64,000 nucleotides of DNA from Pantoea dispersa (GCF_014155765.1 NZ_SCKT01000001.1:1054001-1118000); one strand, 5' to 3'; counted from the stretch's first letter, positions 29,899 through 41,679 are shown. Notes: generated by a model from the sequence alone, not told the origin. Translations and numbers: made by a program.

Positions 29899-30624
29899 AT
29901 GATTAGCCTGAAAAATGTTTCTAAGTGGTATGGGCACTTTCAGGTGCTGACCGACTGCTCCACCGAGGTGAAGAAAGGTGAAGTGGTGGTGGTCTGCGGG
30001 CCGTCCGGTTCCGGCAAATCGACGCTGATTAAAACGGTGAACGGACTGGAGCCCGTGCAGCAGGGTAGCATTCAGGTGAACGGCACCGAAGTGAACAACA
30101 AGAAAACCAATCTTGCCCAGTTGCGCAGCAAAGTGGGCATGGTGTTCCAGCACTTCGAACTGTTCCCGCACCTCAGCATCATTGATAACCTGGTGCTGGC
30201 GCAGGTGAAAGTGCTGAAGCGTGACAAAACTGCCGCGCGCGAGAAAGGTCTTGCGCTGCTGAAGCGCGTGGGTCTGGCGGCGCATGCGGAGAAATTCCCT
30301 GGTCAGCTGTCTGGCGGTCAGCAGCAGCGCGTCGCCATCGCCCGTGCGCTGTGCATGGATCCTATCGCCATGCTGTTCGATGAACCGACTTCCGCACTGG
30401 ATCCGGAGATGATCAACGAAGTGCTGGATGTGATGGTGGAGTTAGCCAACGAGGGCATGACGATGATGGTGGTGACGCACGAGATGGGCTTTGCACGCAA
30501 AGTGGCGAATCGCGTCATCTTTATGGATGAAGGGAAGATCGTTGAAGACACCAACAAGGATGACTTCTTCAGCAATCCGCAGTCCGAACGTGCCAAAGAC
30601 TTCCTGGCGAAAATCCTGCACTAA
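29899..30624 (+). CDS. gltL: Glutamate/aspartate ABC transporter ATPase GltL
   Basis: A 241-residue ABC ATPase. Walker A is GPSGSGKST near 35, the Q-loop is in [10 protein letters not shown], the signature is LSGGQQQR, Walker B is [12 protein letters not shown] and the switch is VVTHEMGFA. It powers GltIJK import. Last gene of the operon. Confidence 0.96.
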   Translation: MISLKNVSKWYGHFQVLTDCSTEVKKGEVVVVCGPSGSGKSTLIKTVNGLEPVQQGSIQVNGTEVNNKKTNLAQLRSKVGMVFQHFELFPHLSIIDNLVLAQVKVLKRDKTAAREKGLALLKRVGLAAHAEKFPGQLSGGQQQRVAIARALCMDPIAMLFDEPTSALDPEMINEVLDVMVELANEGMTMMVVTHEMGFARKVANRVIFMDEGKIVEDTNKDDFFSNPQSERAKDFLAKILH

Positions 30625-30634
30625 TACCCACAAT

Positions 30635-30658
30635 GCTGGCGGTCCACGGACCGCCAGC
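30635..30658 (+). terminator. Hairpin after gltL
   Basis: A perfect 11-bp stem, GCTGGCGGTCC / GGACCGCCAGC, with a 2-nt loop, ten bases after the gltL stop. No T run follows, so it may be a 3'-end stabiliser or a weak terminator. Confidence 0.55.
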
Positions 30659-30729
30659 GTCAGGGCTTGTCTTGCCCCTCCTGCCCTTCACCAAAATCGA
30701 TATATTGCTGCTGTGATGTGGTACCCGAC

Positions 30730-30833
30730 TGCGCAAGGCATAGCGTCTTGCCGCACCGGCATGAATCCTCCTGGAGCCTGCCGCCGCGCCTTCCCTGGCG
30801 CGGAGGCTGCCGCAAGGCGCTATGCCTTGCGCA
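30730..30833. repeat. Structured inverted-repeat element 1
   Basis: A perfect 16-bp inverted repeat (TGCGCAAGGCATAGCG / CGCTATGCCTTGCGCA) bounds 104 bp. Inside is a second hairpin, CCGCGCC-ttccct-GGCGCGG, and both arms can also fold on themselves. No coding frame is convincing. It looks like a short non-autonomous mobile or REP-like repeat unit; copy number in the genome is unknown. Confidence 0.55.
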
Positions 30834-30895
30834 CCATTAAGCTTCATCATCGCGGTAACTAAATGCGCGCATACCGCCGCACCTGTTTTTTACGG

Positions 30896-31003
30896 CAGAA
30901 GGGATCCTGAACTAAGCCGGACGTCACGCGGCAGGGATGCCGCGTGTCGAGGCACGCAGGGATGCGGGTTTTGCCGATCCGGGCGTGTTCAGGTTCCCTT
31001 CTG
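30896..31003. repeat. Structured inverted-repeat element 2
   Basis: Ends CAGAAGGGATCCTGAAC and GTTCAGGTTCCCTTCTG are a 17-bp inverted repeat with one mismatch, bounding 108 bp. Inside is the hairpin ACGCGGCA-ggga-TGCCGCGT. The sequence differs from element 1. The two elements fill the gap between gltL and ybeL, which holds no other gene. Confidence 0.55.
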
Positions 31004-31058
31004 ACAGTCCGCACGCCTTCAGCAACAATACTTTTTTGCTTCAGAGCACGGTGATAAT

Positions 31059-31541
31059 TCAGGGCTCAAACGGCTGACGCTGGAACTGATCGTGGCCGCA
31101 CTCCGGGCAGCGCGTCAGGCTCTCCGGGGTGTAAATCGCCCGGGTAAAGCCGCACTTTTCACACACCAGGTTACCCAGTCCCACCACTTCGCCGCTCTGA
31201 TACACGCCGTGATGCCGCAGATCCTGGAACACTTCGCGCCACTCCAGCTGGCTCTTATCGGTGATATCGGCCAGCTCTTTCCACAGGCTTTCACGGATCA
31301 CCCGCAGAAACACTGAATCGCCGAGCGCTTCGCTGGATTCCTGATAGCTGAGCGCGAACTCGTGCAAATCGCGCCGCACCGCGCGCATGACCTCGTCGAC
31401 TTCGGCGGTGGTCAGCGTCTGTTTCTGCAGCAGCGCACTACGCGCCTCGGCGACCAGTGCGTCGACATCACGCTCGCCACGCTCCAGCCGCTGGGTTAAT
31501 GCTGCTACCGTTGCACGATACTCCTGCGCCACATTATTCAT
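31059..31541 (-). CDS. ybeL: YbeL, zinc-ribbon protein (DUF1451)
   Basis: A 160-residue cytoplasmic protein of unknown function, the same length as E. coli YbeL. A helical N-terminal part (1-120) is followed by a C-terminal zinc ribbon with LVCEKCG and LTRCPECGHD. Divergent from leuS. GGAG lies upstream of the start. Confidence 0.9.
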   Translation of the reverse strand: MNNVAQEYRATVAALTQRLERGERDVDALVAEARSALLQKQTLTTAEVDEVMRAVRRDLHEFALSYQESSEALGDSVFLRVIRESLWKELADITDKSQLEWREVFQDLRHHGVYQSGEVVGLGNLVCEKCGFTRAIYTPESLTRCPECGHDQFQRQPFEP

Positions 31542-31762
31542 TTTGTTCTCCTTTCCGCTGCGGATGCTGAGTTAAGTTTAGCCGCTTTGCCATATTTGCT
31601 GCGCTTAGCGCAGAGGAAATCGCAAAAGGGTGAAAGCGCTGGCGCATTCCGCACAAATCACGCCGCCGGAGGGCGTCAATTGTTGTTGAGGGGCGGCCTT
31701 ATGGGTATGCTATGCGGATCAAAAGTGTTTAAAAAACGATTTCACAAGGACCACAGGCAGCC

Positions 31763-34345
31763 ATGCAAGAGCAATACCGCCCGGAAGAGATAGAATCCCG
31801 CGTCCAGCAGCACTGGGACGAAAACGAAACCTTCAAAGTGACCGAGCAGGAAGGCAAAGAGAAATACTACTGCCTGTCTATGCTGCCCTATCCTTCTGGC
31901 CGCCTGCACATGGGCCACGTGCGTAACTACACCATTGGCGATGTAATTGCGCGCTACCAGCGCATGCTGGGCAAAAACGTCCTGCAGCCGATTGGCTGGG
32001 ATGCCTTTGGCCTGCCCGCCGAAGGGGCGGCGGTGAAAAACAACACTGCGCCAGCGCCCTGGACCTACGACAACATCGAATACATGAAAAACCAGCTGAA
32101 ACTGCTGGGCTTCGGCTATGACTGGAGTCGCGAACTGGCGACCTGTCAGCCTGAGTATTACCGTTGGGAACAGTGGTTCTTCACCAAACTGTACGAAAAA
32201 GGTCTGGTCTACAAAAAAACCTCCGCGGTCAACTGGTGCCCGAACGACCAGACCGTACTGGCGAACGAACAGGTGATCGATGGCTGCTGCTGGCGCTGCG
32301 ACACCAAAGTCGAACGCAAAGAGATCCCGCAGTGGTTCGTGAAAATCACCGATTACGCCGAAGAGCTGCTCAACGACCTCGATAAGCTGGAAGACTGGCC
32401 GGAGCAGGTCAAGACCATGCAGCGCAACTGGATTGGCCGTTCTGAAGGTGTCGAGATCACCTTTGACGTGGCCAACAGCGCGGAAAAAGTCACGGTTTAC
32501 ACCACCCGTCCGGACACCTTCATGGGGGCAACCTATGTCGCCGTGGCAGCCGGTCATCCTCTGGCACGCCAGGCTGCCGTCAACAACCCGGCGCTGGCTG
32601 ACTTCATTGCTGAATGCAGCAACACCAAAGTCGCCGAAGCGGACATGGCCACGATGGAGAAGAAAGGCATGGCCACCGGCCTGCACGCTATCCATCCGCT
32701 GACGGGCGAGGAGATTCCGGTCTGGGTCGCTAACTTCGTGCTGATGGAGTACGGCACCGGTGCCGTGATGGCCGTACCGGGTCATGACCAGCGCGACTGG
32801 GAATTCGCCACCAAATATGATCTCAACATCAAGCCGGTGGTACTCAACCTCGACGGTACCGCGCCGGATATCAGCGCCGCAGCGATGACCGAAAAAGGCA
32901 CGCTGTTCAACTCCGGCGAGTTTGACGGTCTGGACCACGACGCCGGCTTCAATGCCATCGCCGATGCGCTGGCGGCCAAAGGCGTCGGCGTGCGTAAAGT
33001 GAACTATCGCCTGCGCGACTGGGGTGTGTCACGCCAGCGCTACTGGGGTGCGCCAATTCCGATGGTGACGCTGGAAGATGGCACCGTGATGCCAACCCCA
33101 GAAGATCAGCTGCCGGTAATTCTGCCGGAAGACGTGGTCATGGACGGTATCACCAGCCCAATCAAAGCCGATCCGGAGTGGGCAAAAACCACCGTTAACG
33201 GTCAGCCGGCGCTGCGTGAAACCGACACCTTCGACACCTTTATGGAATCATCGTGGTACTACGCGCGTTACACCTGTGCGAACTACAACGAAGGCATGCT
33301 GGATCCGGCGGCAGCGAACTACTGGCTGCCGGTCGATCAGTATGTGGGCGGTATCGAACACGCCATCATGCACCTGATGTATTTCCGCTTCTACCACAAG
33401 CTGCTGCGCGACGCGGGCCTGGTCAACTCTGACGAGCCGGCCAAACGCCTGCTGTGCCAGGGCATGGTACTGGCAGACGCCTTCTATTACGTCGGCGCCA
33501 ACGGCGAGCGCAACTGGGTTTCTCCGGTTGACGTTAACGTCGAGCGCGACGAAAAAGGCCGCATCACCAAAGCCATCGACAATCAGGGCCGCGAAGTGAT
33601 CTACGCGGGCATGAGCAAAATGTCGAAGTCCAAAAACAACGGCATCGACCCGCAGCTGATGGTTGAGCGCTACGGCGCAGATACCGTGCGTCTGTTCATG
33701 ATGTTTGCCTCCCCGGCGGAAATGACGCTGGAGTGGCAGGAGTCAGGCGTGGAAGGCGCTAACCGCTTCCTGAAACGCGTATGGAAGCTGGCGTACGATC
33801 ACGTGGCTAAAGGCGCGACCGTGGCGCTGGATGTCAACGCGCTCAACGATGAGCAGAAAGCGCTGCGTCGCGATCTGCACAAAACCATCGCCAAAGTGGC
33901 GGATGACATCGGCCGTCGTCAGACCTTCAACACCGCGATTGCGGCGATCATGGAGCTGATGAACAAACTGCTGCGCGCGCCGCAGGAGAGCGAACAGGAT
34001 CGCGCCCTGATGCAGGAAGCGCTGGTCGCCGTAACGCGCCTGCTCTACCCATTCACCCCGCACGCCAGCTACGTGCTGTGGCAGGCACTGGGTGGCGAAG
34101 GCAGCATCGACGACGCCAGCTGGCCGGTTGCCGATGAAGCAGCAATGGTAGAGGATTCGCTGCTGGTGGTGGTGCAGGTCAACGGTAAAGTGCGTGGTAA
34201 AATTACCGTGGCGCCGGATGCGACGCAGGAACAGGTGCAGGCGCGTGCGGCACAGGAGCATCTGGTGGCGAAATATCTCGATGGCGTCACCCTTCGTAAA
34301 GTGATTTATGTCCCTGGCAAACTGCTTAACCTGGTCGTAGGTTAA
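31763..34345 (+). CDS. leuS: Leucyl-tRNA synthetase
   Basis: An 860-residue class Ia synthetase, the same length as in E. coli. HIGH-type motif in [12 protein letters not shown] near 45-56; zinc-finger segment with [15 protein letters not shown]1 editing domain at about 225-415 with [16 protein letters not shown] in [11 protein letters not shown] near 618; anticodon and C-terminal domains follow. It leads the leuS-lptE-holA-nadD operon. Confidence 0.98.
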   Translation: MQEQYRPEEIESRVQQHWDENETFKVTEQEGKEKYYCLSMLPYPSGRLHMGHVRNYTIGDVIARYQRMLGKNVLQPIGWDAFGLPAEGAAVKNNTAPAPWTYDNIEYMKNQLKLLGFGYDWSRELATCQPEYYRWEQWFFTKLYEKGLVYKKTSAVNWCPNDQTVLANEQVIDGCCWRCDTKVERKEIPQWFVKITDYAEELLNDLDKLEDWPEQVKTMQRNWIGRSEGVEITFDVANSAEKVTVYTTRPDTFMGATYVAVAAGHPLARQAAVNNPALADFIAECSNTKVAEADMATMEKKGMATGLHAIHPLTGEEIPVWVANFVLMEYGTGAVMAVPGHDQRDWEFATKYDLNIKPVVLNLDGTAPDISAAAMTEKGTLFNSGEFDGLDHDAGFNAIADALAAKGVGVRKVNYRLRDWGVSRQRYWGAPIPMVTLEDGTVMPTPEDQLPVILPEDVVMDGITSPIKADPEWAKTTVNGQPALRETDTFDTFMESSWYYARYTCANYNEGMLDPAAANYWLPVDQYVGGIEHAIMHLMYFRFYHKLLRDAGLVNSDEPAKRLLCQGMVLADAFYYVGANGERNWVSPVDVNVERDEKGRITKAIDNQGREVIYAGMSKMSKSKNNGIDPQLMVERYGADTVRLFMMFASPAEMTLEWQESGVEGANRFLKRVWKLAYDHVAKGATVALDVNALNDEQKALRRDLHKTIAKVADDIGRRQTFNTAIAAIMELMNKLLRAPQESEQDRALMQEALVAVTRLLYPFTPHASYVLWQALGGEGSIDDASWPVADEAAMVEDSLLVVVQVNGKVRGKITVAPDATQEQVQARAAQEHLVAKYLDGVTLRKVIYVPGKLLNLVVG

Positions 34346-34359
34346 GTTCAGGAGGAACT

Positions 34360-34959
34360 GTGCGACAACTCGTTATCAGGCTGTTTGTCCTGCTGGCAGT
34401 GCTGGTCACTGCCGGCTGTGGTTTTCATCCGCGCGGCACCACGCAGGTGCCACCGGAAATGAAAACGCTGATCGTCCAGAGCGGCGATCCGTATGGCCCG
34501 CTGGCGCGCACCGTGCGTCAGCAGCTGCGCATCAACGATGTCAAAATCGTTGAAGACAGCAAAGCGGCCAGTGCGCAATACCCGACGCTGCGTCTCGGCG
34601 CGGAGAGTCAGGGACGCGACACCGCGTCGGTATTCATCAGCGGCACCACCGCCGAATACTCGCTGGTGATGACCGTCAGCGCGCAGGTGTTGCTGCCGGG
34701 TAAAGGCATTTATCCGATCAGCACCACGGTGTACCGTTCGTTCTTCGACAACCCGAACGCCGCGCTGGCGAAGGATGCCGAGCAGGATATGATCGTGCAG
34801 GAGATGCGTCAGCGCGCCGCCGAGCAGCTGGTGCGTAAGCTGCTGACGGTGCACGCCGCGCAGGAGAGCAACAAAGAGACGCTGCCGCAACCTGAAGTGA
34901 TTGCGCCAGGTGCGGACTCACCGGAAGTGCCCTCCTCGTCAGCCACCAGTCTGCAATGA
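34360..34959 (+). CDS. lptE: LptE, LPS-assembly lipoprotein
   Basis: A 199-residue outer-membrane lipoprotein that plugs the LptD barrel for LPS insertion. The signal ends in the lipobox VTAGC with lipidated C20. Typical sequence follows ([17 protein letters not shown]). The start is GTG with AGGAGG six bases upstream. The C-terminal 25 residues are Pro/Ser-rich and poorly conserved. It overlaps holA by four bases. Confidence 0.95.
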   Translation: MRQLVIRLFVLLAVLVTAGCGFHPRGTTQVPPEMKTLIVQSGDPYGPLARTVRQQLRINDVKIVEDSKAASAQYPTLRLGAESQGRDTASVFISGTTAEYSLVMTVSAQVLLPGKGIYPISTTVYRSFFDNPNAALAKDAEQDMIVQEMRQRAAEQLVRKLLTVHAAQESNKETLPQPEVIAPGADSPEVPSSSATSLQ

Positions 34960-35987
34960 TCAGGATCTATCCTGAACAACTGCGCGCGCAGCTTCGAGAG
35001 GGGCTGCGCGCCTGTTATTTTCTCACCGGTAATGAACCCCTGCTGATTCAGGAGAGCGCAGATGCCATCCGCGCCGCCGCCGCTCAGCAGGGCTTCGACG
35101 AGCATTTTTCCGTCAGCGTTGATGCGCAGACTGACTGGGAGGCGATTTTCGCCAGCTGTCAGTCGCTGAGCCTGTTCACACAGCGCCAGACGCTGACGCT
35201 GCAACTGCCGGAAAACGGCCCCAATGCCGCCATCGCCGAACAGCTGGTGAAACTGGCCGCGCTGCTGCACAGCGACATTATGCTGGTGCTGCGGATGGCG
35301 AAGCTGACCAAAGCGCAGGAAAACAGCGCCTGGTTCAAAGCGCTCAGCGCCAGTGCGGTGCTGGTGCCGTGCCAGACGCCGGAACAGGCGCAGCTGCCGC
35401 GCTGGGTAGCCGCCCGCGCGAAAGCCCTGCAGCTGAGTATTGATGACGCGGCAATTCAGCTGCTCTGCTACTGTTATGAAGGTAATCTGCTGGCGCTGGC
35501 CCAGGCGCTGGAGCGGCTGTCGCTGCTGTGGCCGGACGGCAAACTGACGCTGCCCCGCGTGGAAGAAGCGGTGAACGATGCCGCGCATTTCACGCCGTTT
35601 CACTGGGTTGATGCGCTGCTGGCCGGCAAGAGCAAACGCGCGCTGCACATTTTGCGTCAGTTGCAAAAAGAGGACAGCGAAGTGGTGATTCTGCTGCGCA
35701 CGCTGCAGCGCGATCTGCTGACGCTACTGCAGCTGCAACGCCAGCAGGCGAAGCAGCCGCTGCGCACGCTGATGGATCAACAGCGTATCTGGCAGAACCG
35801 CCGTGCCCTGTTCACTGAAGCGCTGCAGCGACTGGATGCGCAACGGCTGCAGCAAGCGGTGCATCTGCTGGCTCAACTCGAACTGACCATGAAGCAGGAC
35901 TACGGTCAGAATCTGTGGCCGCAGCTGGAGACGCTGTCATTGCTGCTGTGCCATCGTGATTTTCCGCTGGGTTTAACCGATGTCTGA
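34956..35987 (+). CDS. holA: DNA polymerase III delta subunit
   Basis: A 343-residue clamp-loader subunit that opens the beta clamp. It starts [20 protein letters not shown], the family signature. Domains are an AAA+-like N-terminal half without a working Walker motif and a C-terminal collar domain. Overlaps both neighbours (lptE and nadD), showing tight operon packing. Confidence 0.95.
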   Translation: MIRIYPEQLRAQLREGLRACYFLTGNEPLLIQESADAIRAAAAQQGFDEHFSVSVDAQTDWEAIFASCQSLSLFTQRQTLTLQLPENGPNAAIAEQLVKLAALLHSDIMLVLRMAKLTKAQENSAWFKALSASAVLVPCQTPEQAQLPRWVAARAKALQLSIDDAAIQLLCYCYEGNLLALAQALERLSLLWPDGKLTLPRVEEAVNDAAHFTPFHWVDALLAGKSKRALHILRQLQKEDSEVVILLRTLQRDLLTLLQLQRQQAKQPLRTLMDQQRIWQNRRALFTEALQRLDAQRLQQAVHLLAQLELTMKQDYGQNLWPQLETLSLLLCHRDFPLGLTDV

Positions 35988-36624
35988 CCTTTACGCGCTG
36001 TTTGGCGGCACTTTCGATCCAATTCATTTCGGCCATCTGCGTCCGGTCACCGCGCTGGCGCAGCAGGTTGGCCTGCAAAAAGTGACGCTGCTGCCGAACA
36101 ACGTGCCGCCGCACCGGCCACAGCCGGAAGCCAGCGCACAACAGCGCGTGGCGATGCTGCGCTGCGCCATTGCCGATCGTCCGCTATTTGATATCGACAC
36201 GCGCGAGCTGACGCGCACCACGCCGTCATGGACGGTGGACACGCTGGAAACCCTGCGCGCCGAGCGCGGTGCACAACAGCCCCTGGGGTTTATCATCGGT
36301 CAGGATTCTCTGCTAACGTTAGGAAAATGGCATCGCTGGCAGGAGCTGCTGTCGCTGTGTCACCTGCTGGTTTGTCAGCGTCCAGGCTACGCCGCGCAGA
36401 TGGCTACGCCAGAGATGCAGCAGTGGCTGGATGCGCACCGCGCGCATGAAGTGCAGCAGCTGCATCGCGCACCAGCAGGCCACATCTGGCTGGCCGACAC
36501 GCCGCTGTTCGACATTTCTGCCACTGAGATTCGCCAGCGCCGCCATCATGGCCTGGACTGCGCCGATCTGCTGCCGGCGGCGGTGATCGACTACATCGAT
36601 CGCGCGGGCTTATATCGCGATTGA
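35980..36624 (+). CDS. nadD: Nicotinate-nucleotide adenylyltransferase
   Basis: A 214-residue enzyme making deamido-NAD from NaMN and ATP. The nucleotidyltransferase motif [12 protein letters not shown] is at 9-20, and ISATEIRQR near the C-terminus is the second signature. It overlaps holA by eight bases. In E. coli cobC follows; it is absent here. Confidence 0.96.
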   Translation: MSDLYALFGGTFDPIHFGHLRPVTALAQQVGLQKVTLLPNNVPPHRPQPEASAQQRVAMLRCAIADRPLFDIDTRELTRTTPSWTVDTLETLRAERGAQQPLGFIIGQDSLLTLGKWHRWQELLSLCHLLVCQRPGYAAQMATPEMQQWLDAHRAHEVQQLHRAPAGHIWLADTPLFDISATEIRQRRHHGLDCADLLPAAVIDYIDRAGLYRD

Positions 36625-36716
36625 TCGCCGCGTGCTATACTGCGCCGCTTCATTTTTGGCTGCGTTTTCCGGGGCATTCAGCCTGCCCATAATCACCTGT
36701 TTTTAAGGGGAACCTT

Positions 36717-37034
36717 TTGCAAGGCAAAGCACTCCAAGAGTTCGTTATTGATAAGATTGATGATCTCAAAGGCCAGGACATCGTTGCGATTGATGTGCAG
36801 GGCAAATCCAGTATCACCGATTGCATGATTATCTGTACCGGGACCTCCAACCGTCACGTCTCCTCCATCGCTGACCATGTGATGCAGGAATCGCGCGCGG
36901 CTGGCCTGAAACCGCTCGGCGTCGACGGCAAAGCGGCTGCTGACTGGGTTGTGGTCGATCTCGGTGAAGTGATCGTGCACGTGATGCAGGAAGAGAGCCG
37001 CCAGCTGTATGAGCTGGAAAAGCTCTGGAGCTAA
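36717..37034 (+). CDS. rsfS: RsfS, ribosomal silencing factor
   Basis: A 105-residue protein that binds ribosomal protein uL14 and blocks subunit joining in starvation. Sequence (M)[18 protein letters not shown] matches the family, with TDCMIICTG and [15 protein letters not shown]. The start is TTG, preceded by AAGGGG; no ATG is available at this place and E. coli also starts there. A -10-like TATACT at 36636-36641 suggests its own promoter. Confidence 0.94.
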   Translation: MQGKALQEFVIDKIDDLKGQDIVAIDVQGKSSITDCMIICTGTSNRHVSSIADHVMQESRAAGLKPLGVDGKAAADWVVVDLGEVIVHVMQEESRQLYELEKLWS

Positions 37035-37037
37035 ACG

Positions 37038-37508
37038 TTGAAACTGCAGCTTGTCGCCGTCGGCACCAAAATGCCCGACTGGGTTCAGACCGGTTTCATG
37101 GAGTACCTGCGTCGCTTTCCCAAAGATATGCCGTTTGAGCTGACTGAAGTGCCGGCCGGTAAACGCGGCAAAAACGCCGACATCAAACGCATTCTGGAAA
37201 AAGAGGGTGAAGCGATGCTGGCGGCGGTGGGCAAAGGCAACCGCATTGTGACGCTGGATATTCCCGGACAGCCGTGGGAAACGCCGCAGCTGGCGCAGCA
37301 GTTAGAGCGCTGGAAGCTGGACGGGCGTGATGTCAGCCTGCTGATTGGTGGGCCGGAAGGTCTGGCGCCGGCGTGTAAAGCGGCAGCCGAGCAGAGCTGG
37401 TCACTGTCCGCGTTAACGCTGCCGCACCCGCTGGTGCGTGTGCTGGTGGCGGAAAGCCTGTATCGTGCCTGGAGTATTACCACCAATCACCCTTATCACC
37501 GTGAATAA
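37038..37508 (+). CDS. rlmH: RlmH, 23S rRNA pseudouridine-1915 N3-methyltransferase
   Basis: A 156-residue SPOUT methyltransferase. The C-terminal SAM knot includes [11 protein letters not shown] and [17 protein letters not shown]. The start is TTG, three bases after the rsfS stop (M)[10 protein letters not shown]. Modifies helix 69 of mature 70S ribosomes. Co-transcribed with rsfS and mrdA. Confidence 0.95.
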   Translation: MKLQLVAVGTKMPDWVQTGFMEYLRRFPKDMPFELTEVPAGKRGKNADIKRILEKEGEAMLAAVGKGNRIVTLDIPGQPWETPQLAQQLERWKLDGRDVSLLIGGPEGLAPACKAAAEQSWSLSALTLPHPLVRVLVAESLYRAWSITTNHPYHRE

Positions 37509-37542
37509 ACGCCTGACAACCTCCAGACAATAAACGCAGCGG

Positions 37543-39447
37543 ATGAAATTACAGAGCAACGCTTTTCGCGATTACACTGCCGAACAGAAACTGTTTGTCC
37601 GCCGCGCCCTGGTGGCCTTTGTCGGCATCCTGCTGCTCTCCAGCGTGCTGGTGGTCAATCTGTATCATCTGCAGATCCTGCGCTTCGACGACTACAGCAC
37701 CCGTTCAAACGAAAACCGCATCAAACTGGTGCCGGTTGCCCCCAGCCGCGGCATCATCTATGACCGCAACGGTGTGCCGCTGGCGCTCAATCGCACCATT
37801 TACCAGGCCGAGCTGGTGCCGGAAAAAGTCGATGACCTGAAGCAGACGCTGCAGGATCTGCGGCCGGTGCTGGATTTGACCGACGACGATATCGATGCGT
37901 TTGAAAAAGAGCGCAAGCGCTCGCGCCGCTTTACCTCGATTCCGGTCAAAACCGGCCTGAATGAAGTGCAGGTCGCGCGCTTTGCAGTGAACCAGTACCG
38001 TTTCCCGGGCGTGGAAGTGAAAGGCTACCAGCGCCGCTACTACCCTTACGGCCAGACGCTGACGCACGTGGTGGGCTACGTCTCGAAAATCAACGATCGT
38101 GACGTCAAGCGCCTTGATGAAGAAGGCAAATGGCCGAACTACGCCGCCACCCACGACATCGGTAAGCTCGGCATCGAAAACTATTACGAAGATGTGCTGC
38201 ACGGCAAAACCGGTTACGAAGAGGTTGAAGTCAACAACCGCGGTCGCGTGATCCGTCAGCTGCATGAGCAGTCACCGCAGGCCGGACGCGATATCTGGTT
38301 AACCATCGATCTCAAGCTACAGCAGTACATCGAAACCCTGCTGACCGGCAGCCGCGCCGCCGTGGTGGTGAGCGATCCGCGCACCGGTGAGATTCTCGCG
38401 CTGGTCTCCACACCCAGTTACGATCCGAATCTGTTTGTCGATGGTATTTCGAGTAAAGATTATAAGGCGCTGCTCGGCGATGAGAACCGCCCGCTGTATA
38501 ACCGTGCGCTGCAGGCATCGTATCCGCCAGCTTCCACGGTTAAACCTTATGTGGCGGTCTCAGCGCTCAGCGCCGGCGTGATCAACCGCAATACCAGCCT
38601 GTTCGATCCGGGCTGGTGGCAGCTGCCGGGCTCGGAAAAACGCTACCGCGACTGGAAAAAGTGGGGCCACGGTCGCCTCAACGTCACCAAATCGCTGGAA
38701 GAGTCGGCGGATACCTTCTTCTATCAGGTGGCCTATGACATGGGCATCGACCGCCTGTCGGAGTGGATGACCAAATTCGGCTACGGCCACCGTACCGGTA
38801 TCGACCTGCCGCAGGAGAGCCCCGGTAACATGCCGACGCGCGAATGGAAGATGAAGCGCTTCAAGAAGCCGTGGTATCAGGGCGATACCATTCCGGTCGG
38901 TATCGGCCAGGGCTACTGGACGGCGACCCCGGTGCAGATGAACAAAGCGCTGATGATCCTGATTAACGACGGCGTGATTAAAGTGCCGCACCTGCTGCGT
39001 GCCACCCGTGAAGGCAACAGCATGGTGCCGTATCGCCAGCCGCCGGATGCGCCGATTGGCGACATTCACTCCGGCTACTGGGAGATCGCCAAAGACGGGA
39101 TGTATGGCGTGGCCAACCGCGCCAACGGCACCGCGCATAAAAGCTTTGCCGATGCACCGTACAAGATTGCGGCGAAATCCGGTACCGCACAGGTGTTTGG
39201 CCTGAAAGAGAATGAGACTTACAACGCGCATAAAATTGCCGAACGGCTGCGTGACCATAAGCTGATGACCGCCTTCGCGCCGTACGACAAGCCGCGCGTC
39301 GCCGTCACCATGATTCTGGAAAACGGCGGTGCCGGCCCGGCGGTGGGCACCGTGATGCGCCAGATTCTCGACCACATAATGCTGGGCGACAACAATACCG
39401 TGCTGCCAGAAGCCGCACCCATGCCGCCCGGCTACGAAGGTGAATAA
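37543..39447 (+). CDS. mrdA: Penicillin-binding protein 2
   Basis: A 634-residue class B transpeptidase of the elongasome. A membrane anchor at about 22-42, a pedestal domain, then the transpeptidase with STVK (S331, K334), SAD-type motif in EESADTFFY and KSGT in [10 protein letters not shown]. It makes lateral wall peptidoglycan together with RodA. Length is close to E. coli PBP2 (633). Confidence 0.97.
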   Translation: MKLQSNAFRDYTAEQKLFVRRALVAFVGILLLSSVLVVNLYHLQILRFDDYSTRSNENRIKLVPVAPSRGIIYDRNGVPLALNRTIYQAELVPEKVDDLKQTLQDLRPVLDLTDDDIDAFEKERKRSRRFTSIPVKTGLNEVQVARFAVNQYRFPGVEVKGYQRRYYPYGQTLTHVVGYVSKINDRDVKRLDEEGKWPNYAATHDIGKLGIENYYEDVLHGKTGYEEVEVNNRGRVIRQLHEQSPQAGRDIWLTIDLKLQQYIETLLTGSRAAVVVSDPRTGEILALVSTPSYDPNLFVDGISSKDYKALLGDENRPLYNRALQASYPPASTVKPYVAVSALSAGVINRNTSLFDPGWWQLPGSEKRYRDWKKWGHGRLNVTKSLEESADTFFYQVAYDMGIDRLSEWMTKFGYGHRTGIDLPQESPGNMPTREWKMKRFKKPWYQGDTIPVGIGQGYWTATPVQMNKALMILINDGVIKVPHLLRATREGNSMVPYRQPPDAPIGDIHSGYWEIAKDGMYGVANRANGTAHKSFADAPYKIAAKSGTAQVFGLKENETYNAHKIAERLRDHKLMTAFAPYDKPRVAVTMILENGGAGPAVGTVMRQILDHIMLGDNNTVLPEAAPMPPGYEGE

Positions 39448-39449
39448 CG

Positions 39450-40568
39450 ATGTCGATGAACGATAGTCCCCAGAAAAGAACGATCTGGACGCGTATCCAT
39501 ATCGACCCGCTGTTTATGCTGATCATCATCAGCCTGCTGGCCTACAGCGCCATTGTTATCTGGAGCGCCAGCGGCCAGGATCCGGGCATGATGGAGCGCA
39601 AGCTCGGGCAGATTGCCATGGGCACCATCATCATGCTGGTGATGGCGCAGGTGCCGCCGCGCGTGTATGAAAGCTGGGCGCCCTACCTCTACATTGTCTG
39701 TGTGATTTTGCTGGTGGCGGTCGATGCCTTCGGCCACATCAGTAAAGGGGCACAGCGCTGGCTGGATCTCGGTTTTGTGCGCTTTCAGCCGTCGGAAATC
39801 GCTAAAATCGCCGTGCCGCTGATGGTGGCACGCTTCATCAACCGCGATGTCTGCCCGCCGACGCTGAAAAACACCGGCATCGCGCTGGTGCTGATTTTCA
39901 TGCCGACGCTGCTGGTGGCGGCGCAGCCGGACCTCGGTACTTCCATTCTGATCGCCGCCTCCGGCCTGTTTGTGCTGTTCCTCTCGGGCATGAGCTGGAA
40001 GCTGATTGGCGTGGCCGTGCTGCTGGTGGCGGCGTTCATCCCGATTCTGTGGTTCTTCCTGATGCACGATTATCAGCGCGACCGTGTGATGATGCTGCTC
40101 GATCCGGAGAGCGATCCGCTCGGTGCCGGCTACCACATTATTCAGTCCAAGATTGCTATCGGCTCCGGCGGCCTGCGCGGCAAAGGCTGGCTGCATGGCA
40201 CCCAGTCGCAGCTGGAGTTTCTGCCCGAACGTCACACCGACTTTATCTTCGCGGTGCTGGCGGAAGAGCTCGGCCTGGTGGGCGTCCTGCTGCTGCTGGT
40301 GCTTTATCTGCTGCTGATCATGCGCGGGCTGGTGATTGCCGCACGCGCGCAAACCACCTTTGGTCGCGTGATGTCCGGCGGCCTGATGCTGATTCTGTTT
40401 GTGTATGTTTTCGTTAACATTGGCATGGTTAGTGGTATCTTACCGGTGGTTGGCGTGCCGCTGCCGCTGGTGAGCTACGGCGGATCGGCGCTGATTGTGT
40501 TAATGGCCGGATTTGGCATCGTGATGTCGATCCACACTCATCGAAAAATGTTATCTAAAAGCGTTTAA
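39450..40568 (+). CDS. mrdB: RodA, SEDS peptidoglycan glycosyltransferase
   Basis: A 372-residue inner-membrane protein with about ten helices and SEDS signatures: [43 protein letters not shown] and [12 protein letters not shown]. It polymerises glycan strands with PBP2. The start ATG lies two bases after the mrdA stop; another ATG two codons on is possible. Confidence 0.97.
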   Translation: MSMNDSPQKRTIWTRIHIDPLFMLIIISLLAYSAIVIWSASGQDPGMMERKLGQIAMGTIIMLVMAQVPPRVYESWAPYLYIVCVILLVAVDAFGHISKGAQRWLDLGFVRFQPSEIAKIAVPLMVARFINRDVCPPTLKNTGIALVLIFMPTLLVAAQPDLGTSILIAASGLFVLFLSGMSWKLIGVAVLLVAAFIPILWFFLMHDYQRDRVMMLLDPESDPLGAGYHIIQSKIAIGSGGLRGKGWLHGTQSQLEFLPERHTDFIFAVLAEELGLVGVLLLLVLYLLLIMRGLVIAARAQTTFGRVMSGGLMLILFVYVFVNIGMVSGILPVVGVPLPLVSYGGSALIVLMAGFGIVMSIHTHRKMLSKSV

Positions 40569-40578
40569 GAGGCTGCAC

Positions 40579-41679
40579 ATGCGTAAGGACTGGCTTGGGG
40601 TTGCTCTGGCATCACTGGTACTGGCTGCCTGTTCCACACCGGAACAGCAGACGAACACGGCCCCGCCGCAGCCGGCCTACAATGGCCCGGTGGTGGAGAT
40701 TCCCGGCGTGGAGCCGCGCTATGAGCCGATCAATCCTTCTACCAGCCAGGACTACAGCGTCAACGGCAAAACCTACCGGGTGATTAAAGATCCGTCTAAC
40801 TACAGTGAAGTTGGTCTGGCAACCTGGTACGGCGAAGAGGCGCAGGGCAACCGCACCGCGCTGGGTGAAACCTACGATCCGGACGCGTTAAGCGCCGCAC
40901 ACCCTACCCTGCCGCTGCCAAGCTACGTGCGCGTCACCAACCTGGCTAACGGCCGGCAGATTGTGGTGCGCGTCAACGATCGCGGCCCTTACACGCCGGG
41001 CCGGATTATCGACCTGTCGCGCGCCGCGGGCGATCGCCTGAATATTTCCAATAACACCCGCGTACGGGTGGATTACATCAAAGTAGCACCGGACGGTTCG
41101 GTGTCCGGCCCGGGCACCATCGGCACCACCGTGGCCAAACAGAGCTATGCGCTGCCGGCGCGCCCTGACCTGAGCGGCGGCATGGTGATGACCGGCGCCA
41201 GCAGCGCGCCAGCGCCTGCCGCACAGGATGTCCGCGCGGTGGATAACAGTTCACTGCAGAGCAACGGCAACATCGGTGCACCGGTGCAGAGCAGCGGCTT
41301 TCTCGGCGCACCGCAGCCGTTAGCCAGCGGCGTACTGGAAGGCAGCGCGCCGGCCACACCGGTTGTCGCCAGCCCTGCCGCACCAGCTGCGGCAGCGGCA
41401 GCGAGTCCGGCTCTGGCCAGCCATAACGCCAGCGCCCATGCCGGCAGCGGTTTTGTGGTACAGGTTGGCGCCCTGAATGATGCCGCACGCGCCCGGCAGA
41501 TGGCGGACAGCCTTGGCCAGCGCTTTGGTGTACCCGGCGCGGTGGAAGCCAATGGCAACGTCTACCGCGTGCAGCTTGGCGGTTTCAGCAGCCGGGCTCA
41601 GGCCGCGGCGCTGCAGCAGCGTCTGAGCACTGAAGCGCAGATCAGCTCCTTTATTACCACGGCCCGCCCGTCAATGTGA
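40579..41679 (+). CDS. rlpA: RlpA, septal-ring lytic transglycosylase lipoprotein
   Basis: A 366-residue outer-membrane lipoprotein. Lipobox LAAC with C18; double-psi beta-barrel domain at about 70-165 (ATWYGEEAQGNRTALGE, VRVNDRGPYTPGRIIDLS); a long Ala/Pro-rich linker (about 200-285); C-terminal SPOR domain (about 290-366) that binds denuded peptidoglycan. In the family it cleaves stem-less glycan; in E. coli activity is not shown. Confidence 0.95.
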   Translation: MRKDWLGVALASLVLAACSTPEQQTNTAPPQPAYNGPVVEIPGVEPRYEPINPSTSQDYSVNGKTYRVIKDPSNYSEVGLATWYGEEAQGNRTALGETYDPDALSAAHPTLPLPSYVRVTNLANGRQIVVRVNDRGPYTPGRIIDLSRAAGDRLNISNNTRVRVDYIKVAPDGSVSGPGTIGTTVAKQSYALPARPDLSGGMVMTGASSAPAPAAQDVRAVDNSSLQSNGNIGAPVQSSGFLGAPQPLASGVLEGSAPATPVVASPAAPAAAAAASPALASHNASAHAGSGFVVQVGALNDAARARQMADSLGQRFGVPGAVEANGNVYRVQLGGFSSRAQAAALQQRLSTEAQISSFITTARPSM

